NCBI RefSeq assembly: GCF_029541745.1 | Contig: NZ_CP089746.1 | Coordinates: 1,426,001-1,490,000 of the forward strand | DNA: 64,000 bases | Origin: Streptomyces sp. LX-29 | GTDB taxonomy: Bacteria > Actinomycetota > Actinomycetes > Streptomycetales > Streptomycetaceae | Reading direction: 5' to 3' | Shown: positions 1 through 7,479 of the stretch, piece by piece | Position numbering within the stretch: position 1 is the first letter of the stretch | Layout: each line of letters opens with the position of its first letter | Notes under the pieces: model-generated | What the model was told of the DNA's origin: nothing | What the model saw: the letters and a program-made list of their open reading frames with translations, nothing else | Database searches by the model: none | Translations under genes and position numbers: made by a program

Positions 1-1646
1 ACCAGCCAGTGCGGCGGCGCGCCGGTGCCACCGCGGATGCGGTACACCGTGTCGTAGTGATGGTAGGCGACGGCGGCCACCAGCCCGAAAGCCGCGGGCA
101 AGGCTCCGTTCACCTCGCTGCGAGCCGCCAGGATGAGCACCGTGGTGTACTCCGCCACCCGGAACAGCGGCGGGACCAGCCAGTCCAGCGGGCCCTTCAG
201 CGGCCGGCCGACCGCGAGACCGGCCAGCAGGGCGTAGACCGCGGCCGCGCCCACCGGGGCCCAGCCGCCGTACGCCGGCAGGGCCACCCCCGCCAGCAGC
301 ACGCCCGTCGCGGCCGCCGCCCACAGCAGCGGGCCGTAGGTCCCCAGCCCGATCCGGCGGCCGGCGCCCTTGGCCACCAGCTCCGCCAGCGGGCCGGTGT
401 CGGCGAGGTCCGCCAGCGCCCGCGCGGCCCGGTCGGTCCGCCGCGCCCTGCGGGTCAGCGAGCGCAGCACCCGGCCGGCGGTGGTGTAGCAGGCCGCGAA
501 CGAGCAGCCGATCAGCAGGGCGTAGAAGACGATGCGGGGCGTGGTGAGCGCGGTGAGGACGGCGATCATCGCCCAGCGCTCGCCGATCGGCAGCACGATC
601 ATGCGCCGGGCCCAGACGGTCCAGCCGACGCTGTCCAGCCGGTCGGAGAGCGCGGCGGTGGGGCTGGTGTTGCCGGTGGCGTCGTGGTTGGCCTCGTTGA
701 AGGAGAAATCCACCACATGCCGGCAGGTCTGGAGCACCATCGCGGCCAGCGCCAGCGCCCAGACGTCGTCACCGCCGCCGCTGTTGGCGGCGCCCAGCGC
801 CAGGCCGGCGTAGTACGCGTACTCCTTGGCCCGGTCGAAGGTGGCGTCCAGCCAGGCGCCCAGCGTGGAGTACTGCAGGGAGTAGCGGGCCAGCTGGCCG
901 TCGGTGCAGTCCAGCACGAAGGAGAAGATCAGCAGCGCGCCGGCGGCGATGAAGCCGGGCCGGGTGCCGGTGGCCGCGCAGCCCGCCGCGATCAGCGCGG
1001 TGAACAGCGAGGCGGTGGTGACGTGGTTGGGCGTGAGGCCGCGGCGGGCGCACCAGCGGGCGATGTAGCGCGAGTACGGGCTGATGAAGAAGGTGGTGAA
1101 GAAGCCGTCCCGCGACTTCACGGCGGTGCGCAGCCGGATCTCCTCGTCGTCGACGCGGTCGACGGCGGCGCGTGCCCGCGCCCGCTCCTCCGGGGCGACC
1201 GGCACCCCCGCGACCAGCACCCCGAGCTCGGGGCGGTGCACGTCGACGCCTGCGGCGAGCAGATCGTCGACGAGGGCGTCGGGCAGGGGTTGATCGTGGT
1301 CGGCCGGTGGTCGGGTCGTGCCCGCCCCTTCCGCCCCCGCGGAACGACCGCCCACGACCTCGGCCAGCTCGGCGCGAGCCTCCGGCTGCACGGTCATCGC
1401 ACCCGGCACCGCGCCCGCGGTGAAGCGGGGGTCGGTCAGCGCGAGCCGCAGGGCGTGCGCATGGCCCACGAAGCGGGTGTCGACGACGGCGACGCGCTCG
1501 CCCGCCGGGACGGCGACCAGCTGCGTCGCCACACCGGCGGCGTCAGCCGCCATACGCACGTCGAACCCCAGCGACCGCAGCTCGTCCGCGAGGGACGAGC
1601 CGACGACCGGCGGACCGGTGAGAATGGCGGTCGACAGACGACTCAC
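1..1646 (-). CDS. DUF5941/CDP-alcohol phosphatidyltransferase family membrane protein (3' end outside window)
   Basis: The reading frame runs leftwards off the window, so the C-terminus is missing. Near positions 975-905 the protein carries the full CDP-alcohol phosphotransferase signature D-G-x2-A-R-x8-G-x3-D-x3-D, here within DCTDGQLARYS followed by LGAWLDATFD. The family transfers a phosphoalcohol from a CDP-alcohol at the membrane. The N-terminal third lacks membrane segments and begins like Streptomyces DUF5941 proteins (STAILTG). Several hydrophobic segments follow the catalytic motif. The gene is divergent from galE, an arrangement that suggests a role in cell-envelope glycoconjugates (inference). 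The start is uncertain: the GTG used here overlaps an AAGGAG ribosome site, while a CTG at 1637 sits 8 nt after it. The substrate alcohol cannot be read from sequence. Confidence 0.85.
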   Translation of the reverse strand, partial: MSRLSTAILTGPPVVGSSLADELRSLGFDVRMAADAAGVATQLVAVPAGERVAVVDTRFVGHAHALRLALTDPRFTAGAVPGAMTVQPEARAELAEVVGGRSAGAEGAGTTRPPADHDQPLPDALVDDLLAAGVDVHRPELGVLVAGVPVAPEERARARAAVDRVDDEEIRLRTAVKSRDGFFTTFFISPYSRYIARWCARRGLTPNHVTTASLFTALIAAGCAATGTRPGFIAAGALLIFSFVLDCTDGQLARYSLQYSTLGAWLDATFDRAKEYAYYAGLALGAANSGGGDDVWALALAAMVLQTCRHVVDFSFNEANHDATGNTSPTAALSDRLDSVGWTVWARRMIVLPIGERWAMIAVLTALTTPRIVFYALLIGCSFAACYTTAGRVLRSLTRRARRTDRAARALADLADTGPLAELVAKGAGRRIGLGTYGPLLWAAAATGVLLAGVALPAYGGWAPVGAAAVYALLAGLAVGRPLKGPLDWLVPPLFRVAEYTTVLILAARSEVNGALPAAFGLVAAVAYHHYDTVYRIRGGTGAPPHWL

Positions 1647-1896
1647 TCCTTGGCGACTGGACGGGGCGGCCCCGCCGGTTCCACGGCGTCCGGGCAGCGG
1701 GTGGTGCCCGCATGGGCCCGACGTCGGGCGGGTGCGGCACGTCGGCAGAGGCTATCGGATACGTCGAAGCACCCGTTCACCGCACATTCACCGCCCGATC
1801 GGGTGAGCGACGGCTATGTCTGCCGCGATCATCATGGTGGATACCGGCTTCCCCATCAAACGGCCGCCCCCCTTCCGCTCTGGATAGGGTGCCGTC

Positions 1897-2883
1897 ATGA
1901 CATGGCTGATCACGGGTGGTGCCGGATATATCGGGGCGCATGTAGTAGGGGTCATGGCGGAGGCCGGGGAGCGGGTCGCCGTGCTCGACAACCTGAGCAG
2001 CGGCCTGGCCGAGCGTCTGCCGCGCGACGTGCCCCTGGTGCACGGCTCGGTCCTCGACCGCGAGCTGGTGCGCCGCACCCTCGCGGAGCTGGAGGTGACC
2101 GGGGTGGTGCACCTGGCCGCGCTCAAGCAGGTCGGGGAGTCCGTCGAGCAGCCGCTGCGGTACTACCACGAGAACGTCCACGGGCTGACCGTGCTGCTGG
2201 AGGAGGCGGTCGCGGCGGGCGTCGCCGGCTTCGTCTTCTCCTCCTCGGCCGCCGTCTACGGGATGCCGGATGTGGACCTGGTCACCGAGGACACCCCGTG
2301 CCTGCCGATGAACCCCTACGGCGAGACCAAGCTGGCCGGTGAGTGGCTGGTGCGGGCCACCGGCGCCGCGCACGGAATCTCCACGGCCTGTCTGCGCTAC
2401 TTCAACGTGGCCGGGGCCGCCCGCCCGGAGCTGGCGGACACCGGGGTCTACAACATCGTGCCGATGATGTTCGAGCGCCTCACCCGGGGCGAGTCCCCGC
2501 GGATCTTCGGTGACGACTACCCCACCCCGGACGGCACCTGCGTCCGCGACTACATCCATGTGGAGGACCTGGCCGCGGCCCACCTCGCGGTGGCCCGCCG
2601 GCTCGCCGAGCGCCCCGACGCGGGCGATCTGACGGTGAACGTCGGCACCGGCCAGGGCGTCTCGGTGCGCGAGATGGCCGACCTGATCGCCGAGGTCACC
2701 GGCCACCGCGAGCCGGCCCCGCTGGTCGAGCCGCGCCGCGCGGGCGACCCGGCCCGGGTCGTGGGCTGCGCCGAGCGGATCGCCAAGGAGCTGGACTGGA
2801 CCCCCCGGCACGAGGTGCGGGCCATGGTCGAGTCGGCCTGGGAGGGCTGGTGCCTCCGCCACCCCGAGGCCCGCCACGGCTGA
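1897..2883 (+). CDS. galE: UDP-glucose 4-epimerase
   Basis: Interconverts UDP-glucose and UDP-galactose using tightly bound NAD, feeding galactose use and cell-surface polysaccharide. It is an extended short-chain dehydrogenase of 328 residues, the usual length. The nucleotide-binding loop GGAGYIG is at residues 7-13, the SSAAVYG strand near 115, and the catalytic Y-x3-K (YGETK) near 141-145. RDYIHVEDLAAAH near residue 210 is a family hallmark. ATG 1897 has no clear ribosome site but sits 6 nt after TAGGGT (1885-1890), a good -10 hexamer, so the mRNA may be leaderless. It is divergent from the CDP-alcohol transferase. A related 4-epimerase with another nucleotide sugar is possible. Confidence 0.93.
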   Translation: MTWLITGGAGYIGAHVVGVMAEAGERVAVLDNLSSGLAERLPRDVPLVHGSVLDRELVRRTLAELEVTGVVHLAALKQVGESVEQPLRYYHENVHGLTVLLEEAVAAGVAGFVFSSSAAVYGMPDVDLVTEDTPCLPMNPYGETKLAGEWLVRATGAAHGISTACLRYFNVAGAARPELADTGVYNIVPMMFERLTRGESPRIFGDDYPTPDGTCVRDYIHVEDLAAAHLAVARRLAERPDAGDLTVNVGTGQGVSVREMADLIAEVTGHREPAPLVEPRRAGDPARVVGCAERIAKELDWTPRHEVRAMVESAWEGWCLRHPEARHG

Positions 2884-3119
2884 GCCGCCGCGGCGGAATG
2901 ACATACCCCACACCCGCGGCGCCGGGCGCGCGTCCGCGATCGGGGATCGCCGTGCTCGGGGCGGAGCGGAGGCCGTACGACTCGGCGGGCGGCGGGTGGA
3001 GCCGGGTCGACCGGCGTGGGGTCGGTGGGTGACGTACCGTGGCGGAAGGGTGACGCCTCACCTGGTCGAGGGGCCTCACGGGCCCTCGACGCCGGTGGAT
3101 ACCGGGGAGAGGGAGCCGG

Positions 3120-4043
3120 ATGGGCGCGGGCCACGATCACGGCGGCGGCGCGGTCACGGCCGCGACGACGCACCGCTGGCGGCTGCGCTGCGCCCTGGCG
3201 ATCACGATCTCGGTGATGGTCGTGGAGATCGCCGGCGGGCTGGTCTCGGGCTCGCTGGCGCTGCTGGCCGACGCCGGGCACATGGCGACGGACGCCCTGG
3301 GTCTGGCGATGGCGCTGCTGGCGATCCACTTCGCGGCGCGCCCGCCGAGCGCCCGCCGCACCTACGGCTACGCCCGCGCCGAGATCCTGGCCGCGCTCGC
3401 CAACTGTCTGCTGTTGTTCGGGGTGGGCGGCTACATCCTCTACGAGGCGGTGCGCCGGTTCATCAGCCCGGCGGAGATCGACGGCGGGCTCACCATCGTC
3501 TTCGCCCTGATCGGCCTGGCCGCGAACGCCGCGTCGCTGGCGCTGCTGCTGCCCGGCCAGGGCGAGAGCCTCAACGTCCGCGGCGCCTTCCTGGAGGTGC
3601 TGGCGGACGCGCTGGGCTCGGTGGCGGTGCTGGTCTCCGCCGGGGTCATCCTCGCCACCGGCTGGCTGGCGGCCGACCCGGTGGCCTCCATCGCCATCGC
3701 CCTGATGATCGTCCCGCGCACCTGGCGGCTGCTGCGGGAGACGCTGAACGTGCTGCTGGAGGGGGCGCCGCGGGACGTCGACCTGGCGGAGGTGCGGGGC
3801 CACATCCTCGCTCTGGACGGCGTGGCCGGCCTGCACGACCTGCATGTGTGGACCATCACCTCGGGGATGCCGGTGCTCTCCGCGCATGTGGTGGTCAGTC
3901 GGGAGGTGCTGAACGCGGTGGGGCACGAGCGGATGCTGCACGACCTACAGGACTGTCTCGGCGGCCACTTCGACGTCACCCACTGCACCTTCCAGCTGGA
4001 GCCGGTGGGTCACGCCGCGCACGAGTCCCGGCTCTGCCACTGA
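3120..4043 (+). CDS. Cation diffusion facilitator family transporter (zinc exporter type)
   Basis: A 307-residue CDF/ZnT antiporter that would export divalent metal (probably Zn2+) across the cytoplasmic membrane in exchange for protons. The N-terminus is His-rich (GHDHGGG). TM2 carries the H-x3-D metal site (HMATD, residues 54-58). Six hydrophobic segments are followed by a cytoplasmic domain with LHDLHVWT, typical of CzcD/ZitB proteins. ATG 3120 follows a GAGGGAG ribosome site. It lies upstream of idi on the same strand with a 115-nt gap and may share a transcript. A 10-bp palindrome CAAACGTTTG (4044-4053) abuts its stop codon; its role is unknown. Confidence 0.92.
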   Translation: MGAGHDHGGGAVTAATTHRWRLRCALAITISVMVVEIAGGLVSGSLALLADAGHMATDALGLAMALLAIHFAARPPSARRTYGYARAEILAALANCLLLFGVGGYILYEAVRRFISPAEIDGGLTIVFALIGLAANAASLALLLPGQGESLNVRGAFLEVLADALGSVAVLVSAGVILATGWLAADPVASIAIALMIVPRTWRLLRETLNVLLEGAPRDVDLAEVRGHILALDGVAGLHDLHVWTITSGMPVLSAHVVVSREVLNAVGHERMLHDLQDCLGGHFDVTHCTFQLEPVGHAAHESRLCH

Positions 4044-4099
4044 CAAACGTTTGCCATGCCCGGCGTTTGACTGTGACGAAACCGCAGGAGAGGGCACAG

Positions 4100-4129
4100 A
4101 TGTATGGGCAGAGGTACGAGAGACTCTGA
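4100..4129 (+). CDS. Possible 9-codon leader peptide (uORF) ahead of idi
   Basis: An ATG at 4100 is preceded by AGGAGAGGG at ideal spacing, a better ribosome site than that of idi itself. It opens a short frame reading MYGQRYERL, which stops 29 nt before the idi start. No obvious attenuator hairpin follows. It could be a translated upstream ORF or chance. No homology can be assessed at this length. Confidence 0.3.
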   Translation: MYGQRYERL

Positions 4130-4158
4130 AGGCTCCGGATCGACTACGAGGATGGTCA

Positions 4159-4776
4159 ATGCCGATCACACCCGCCAACGGCCGCTCCACTGACACCCCG
4201 CACAGCACGGCTGCCGCGCCCGCCGGCGCCAGCGATCCGATCATGCTCGAACTGGTCGACGAGGACGGCGTCACGATCGGCACCGCCGAGAAGCTCGCCG
4301 CCCATCTGCCGCCCGGCCGGCTGCACCGCGCCTTCTCCGTCTTCCTCTTCGACGACCGCGGCCGGCTGCTGCTCCAGCGCCGGGCCCTGGGCAAGTACCA
4401 CTCCCCCGGTGTGTGGTCCAACACCTGCTGCGGGCACCCCTACCCCGGTGAGCCGCCCTTCCTCGCCGCGGCCCGGCGCACCGCCGAGGAGCTGGGGGTG
4501 GCGCCCACGTTGCTGCGGGAGGCGGGCACCGTCCGCTACAACCACCCGGACCCGGCCTCCGGGCTGGTCGAGCAGGAGTTCAACCACCTCTTCGCCGGGC
4601 TGGTGCGGGCCGAGCCGGCACCGGATCCGGAGGAGGTCGGCGAGATCGCCTATGTGACACCCCGGGAGCTGGCACGGTTGCGCGAGCAGGGCCCGTTCTC
4701 CGCGTGGTTCCCGACCGTGCTGGACGCCGCCCGGCCGGTGATCCGCGAGCTCACCGGGCCCGCCGTGGGTTGGTAG
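4159..4776 (+). CDS. idi: Isopentenyl-diphosphate delta-isomerase (type 1)
   Basis: Interconverts isopentenyl and dimethylallyl diphosphate at the base of isoprenoid synthesis; a Nudix-fold metal enzyme. The catalytic cysteine lies in NTCCGHP (residues 88-94). The later EQEFNHLF segment supplies the metal-binding and catalytic glutamate region. Nudix-like helix residues (ARRTAEELGV) are present. ATG 4159 was chosen because GAGG lies just upstream and the family core begins soon after; a longer in-frame extension to 4051 lacks a ribosome site. At 205 residues it is slightly longer than E. coli Idi because of a low-complexity N-terminus. The last 26 bp overlap the convergent ATPase gene. Confidence 0.93.
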   Translation: MPITPANGRSTDTPHSTAAAPAGASDPIMLELVDEDGVTIGTAEKLAAHLPPGRLHRAFSVFLFDDRGRLLLQRRALGKYHSPGVWSNTCCGHPYPGEPPFLAAARRTAEELGVAPTLLREAGTVRYNHPDPASGLVEQEFNHLFAGLVRAEPAPDPEEVGEIAYVTPRELARLREQGPFSAWFPTVLDAARPVIRELTGPAVGW

Positions 4777-5272
4777 CGCGGACGGCCAGGGAGACCGCCG
4801 GCGCCAGCGGCAGGGCGGCCCACACCGCCTTTCCGCCGCCGGCGGTGTGTTCGACGTCATAGGCGCCGCCCGACTCGGCGGTGATCGCCTGGACCAGCAG
4901 CAGCCCGCGCCCGCCGGTCTGCCCCTGGTCGGCCTCGAGCGCCTTGGGGCGGTACGGATGGTTGTCCTCCACCGCCACCCGCACCCAGTCCCGCCCGATG
5001 GACAGCTCGACCGCGATCTCCGGGGAGAGCAGCGCCGCGTGCCGCACCGCGTTGGTGACCAGCTCGGAGACGATCAGCAGCAGGTTCTGCACCAGCTCCT
5101 CGGTGACCGGCACCCGCTGGTGGACCAGCAGGTCGCGCACCGCGTGCCGGGCCTGGGGCACCGAACAGTCCAGGGCCGGGGCGGTGAACCGCCACACCCC
5201 CTCGTACGCCATCGGCGTGCGGGGCGGGGGGGCCTGGCCCTGTTCAGGTGGGACGCTCCCCAGGATCTCCAT
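4751..5272 (-). CDS. GHKL-type ATP-binding protein (RsbW/anti-sigma-like)
   Basis: A small histidine-kinase-like ATPase, 173 residues, of the type very abundant in Streptomyces. These act as anti-sigma factors or regulatory partners. The N box is in ELVTNAVRHA near residue 70, the ADP-contacting Asp lies in VEDNHPYRP near 100, and the glycine-rich lid is TGGRGLLLVQ near 120. There is no sensor, dimerisation domain or receiver, so it is not a complete histidine kinase. No sigma factor or antagonist gene is adjacent, so the partner is unknown. The 3' end overlaps idi tail-to-tail by 26 bp, so transcripts from both genes would be antisense there. Confidence 0.85.
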   Translation of the reverse strand: MEILGSVPPEQGQAPPPRTPMAYEGVWRFTAPALDCSVPQARHAVRDLLVHQRVPVTEELVQNLLLIVSELVTNAVRHAALLSPEIAVELSIGRDWVRVAVEDNHPYRPKALEADQGQTGGRGLLLVQAITAESGGAYDVEHTAGGGKAVWAALPLAPAVSLAVRATNPRRAR

Positions 5273-5552
5273 GTCCGATACCCACCCATCCGCCGCCGCT
5301 CAACCACGCACGCTCAACCACTCACCTCGAGTGTTGGGAATCACACGGTCCGTACAGGGCCACTGAACCGAAGTCAGCACATATCGATGCGTTTTGATCG
5401 AGTACGCGGTAACCAGCCTTACTTCTCGCCCCTTCTGAGCAGATGATCCCCTCTCCCTGTTCGGTCCTCGACGGCGCGGTGACGCGCTGTAATCTCGGAC
5501 GGGTGTGCGATCCGCCCGACCCGGCCCCCGAGCCCCGGATACGATCCGCCGC

Positions 5553-6311
5553 ATGGAGCCCTGCCTGCAGCACGGATGCGCCGACGGCGTCGCCACCGTC
5601 ACCATCGCCAACCCCGCCAAGCGCAACGCGATGACCACCGCCATGTGGCGTGAGCTGCCCGGGCTGTTGGCCCGCTACGCCGCCGACCCCTCCGTTCGGG
5701 CCCTGGTCCTCACCGGCGCCGGGGACACCTTCTGCGCGGGCGCCGACATCTCCTCGCTGACCGAGGGCGGCCCGGACTCGCGGGAGCTGGCCATCGCGGC
5801 GGAGGAGGCGCTCGCCGCCTTCCCCAAGCCGACGCTGGCGGCCGTGCGCGGCTACTGCGTGGGCGGCGGCTGCCAGCTGGCGGCCGCCTGCGACCTGCGG
5901 TTCGCGGAGCAGGACGCCCGGTTCGGCATCACCCCGGCCAAGCTCGGCATCGCCTACGGCCCCGGCTCCACCCGGCGCCTGGTGGACCTGGTCGGCCCGG
6001 CGACCGCCAAGTACCTGCTGTTCTCGGCCGAACTGATCGACGCCGAGCGGGCGCTGCGCACCGGCCTGGTGGACGAGGTGCTGCCGGCGGGCGGGTTGGA
6101 CAAGCGCGTCGCCGAGTTCACGGCGGTGCTCGCCGCCCGCTCACAGCTCACCCAGGGCGCGGCCAAGGAGTTCGCCGCCGGCCCGGTGGACCCGGCGCGG
6201 CACGCGTACTGGACCCGGCAGATGAACGCCTCCGGCGAGCGGGCCGAGGGGGTCGCGGCGTTCCTGGAGCGGCGGGAACCACGCTTCACCTGGACTCCGA
6301 CGACGGACTGA
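5553..6311 (+). CDS. Enoyl-CoA hydratase/isomerase family protein
   Basis: A crotonase-fold enzyme of 252 residues that hydrates or isomerises an acyl-CoA thioester in the cytoplasm. The oxyanion-hole strands are visible as AGADISSL near residue 64 and CVGGGCQLAAACDLRFA near 107. The usual catalytic Glu positions are not obvious in the second motif, so hydratase activity is not assured. ATG 5553 starts 7 nt after TACGAT (5540-5545), a plausible -10 box, suggesting leaderless transcription. It stands alone, 280 bp divergent from the ATPase gene, and is not part of the larger acyl-CoA operon at 22-28 kb. The substrate cannot be inferred. Confidence 0.88.
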   Translation: MEPCLQHGCADGVATVTIANPAKRNAMTTAMWRELPGLLARYAADPSVRALVLTGAGDTFCAGADISSLTEGGPDSRELAIAAEEALAAFPKPTLAAVRGYCVGGGCQLAAACDLRFAEQDARFGITPAKLGIAYGPGSTRRLVDLVGPATAKYLLFSAELIDAERALRTGLVDEVLPAGGLDKRVAEFTAVLAARSQLTQGAAKEFAAGPVDPARHAYWTRQMNASGERAEGVAAFLERREPRFTWTPTTD

Positions 6312-6475
6312 ACGGACCGCGCGAGCCGTGCGGGCCGTGCGGGCCGCGTGGACGAAGCCGACCTGCGGCCGAGCCGGCCGACGGGCCGCCGGCGCGCGCA
6401 CACGGTGACGTCACCGGTTCGGGCCGCGTGCTCGGCGTCCCCGAGGACCCGGCCGTCGGCATCGCCGGATCGCCC

Positions 6476-6504
6476 TTCCACGCGAGGTTACCAGCGGGTA
6501 ACGT
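6476..6504 (+). promoter_or_regulatory. Predicted vegetative promoter of the SCO6745-like gene
   Basis: TTCCAC (6476-6481) and TAACGT (6499-6504) are separated by 17 bp, fitting HrdB-type elements. The start codon at 6511 is only 6 nt after the -10 box, so the transcript would start at or next to the ATG. Confidence 0.45.
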
Positions 6505-6510
6505 GCGGGC

Positions 6511-7374
6511 ATGACCTCACTGCCCGAGCGTGCCGGACGCCACTGCCACGGCGTCGTCAACCCGCTGCACTCCGCTGTCTACTTCGCCCCCGACTACCAC
6601 CGCGAGCTGACGGAGCTGGGCCTGGCGGACCGCGGCGGGTCCTACTTCGTCGGCCGTGCCGCCGCCCTGGGCCGGGTCGGCGCCGGCGTCGTCACCGCCG
6701 CCTTCTACAACTTCCGCCACGAACTGGTGGCCCGACACCTCCCGGCCGCCTGGCAGGTGGTGAGCCCGGAGGACGCGCTGGCCGCCCGGCTGCGCGCCGT
6801 CGACTCGCTGCTGCGCCGACTGCTCGGGGAGGAGGCCCTGGACTCCAAGGAGATGGTCGAGGCGGCCGAGCTGGCGCTGCGGGCCACCGAGGGCTGTTCC
6901 CGCGCCGCCCGTCCGCTCTACTCCGCGCACGCCGACCTTCCGGTGCCCGAAGCGCCGCACCTGGCCCTGTGGCACGCCGCCACGCTGCTGCGCGAACACC
7001 GCGGCGACGGCCATCTGATGACGCTGCTCGACGCCGAGCTCGATCCGGTCGAGGCGCTCGTCAGCCACACCGCCAGCGGCCGCGGCATGACCCCCGCCTG
7101 GATCTTCCGCAGCCGCGGCTGGACGGCGGAGGACTGGGCGGCGGCCCAGGACCGGCTGCGGACACGCGGGCTGCTGGACGCCGACGGCGAACTGACCGAC
7201 GCCGGAACGGAGCTGCGCAAGGAGCTGGAGAACGAGACGGACCGGCTGGACCGGGGCCCGTACGAGCACCTGGGCGCGGCCGGCGTGGCCCGCCTCACCG
7301 AGCTGGCCGGCGCCTTCACCGCCACCGCCCTGGCGGCCGGCGCGTTCCCCGAAGGGATGATCGGCAAGCGCTAG
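6511..7374 (+). CDS. SCO6745-family conserved protein (helix-turn-helix-like C-terminus)
   Basis: A 287-residue actinobacterial protein. The opening GRHCHGVVNPLHSAVYFAP and SYFVGRAAALG are characteristic of the family known from Streptomyces as SCO6745. The second half contains a winged-helix-like stretch (SRGWTAEDWAAAQDRLRTRGL, then TDAGTELRKELE) resembling MarR-type DNA-binding regions, so a regulatory role is possible. No membrane segment or signal peptide is visible. There is no clear ribosome site and a -10-like hexamer lies 6 nt upstream. The gene is 105 nt upstream of tex on the same strand. The biochemical function is not established. Confidence 0.75.
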   Translation: MTSLPERAGRHCHGVVNPLHSAVYFAPDYHRELTELGLADRGGSYFVGRAAALGRVGAGVVTAAFYNFRHELVARHLPAAWQVVSPEDALAARLRAVDSLLRRLLGEEALDSKEMVEAAELALRATEGCSRAARPLYSAHADLPVPEAPHLALWHAATLLREHRGDGHLMTLLDAELDPVEALVSHTASGRGMTPAWIFRSRGWTAEDWAAAQDRLRTRGLLDADGELTDAGTELRKELENETDRLDRGPYEHLGAAGVARLTELAGAFTATALAAGAFPEGMIGKR

Positions 7375-7479
7375 CCGACCTCGCCGACGGCGGCGCGGCC
7401 GCTGGGCCTGGCGGTCGCACCTGCCACAATGCAGAGCGCAGCGCAGACGTGAACGAACCAGGCAGAGAGAAAGCCGAGC

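Noticed and set aside
9..2342. Very long plus-strand frame across the left end
   Set aside because: It is Arg/Gly/Gln-rich shadow coding opposite the CDP-alcohol transferase and inside galE in another frame, with no ribosome site or family similarity.
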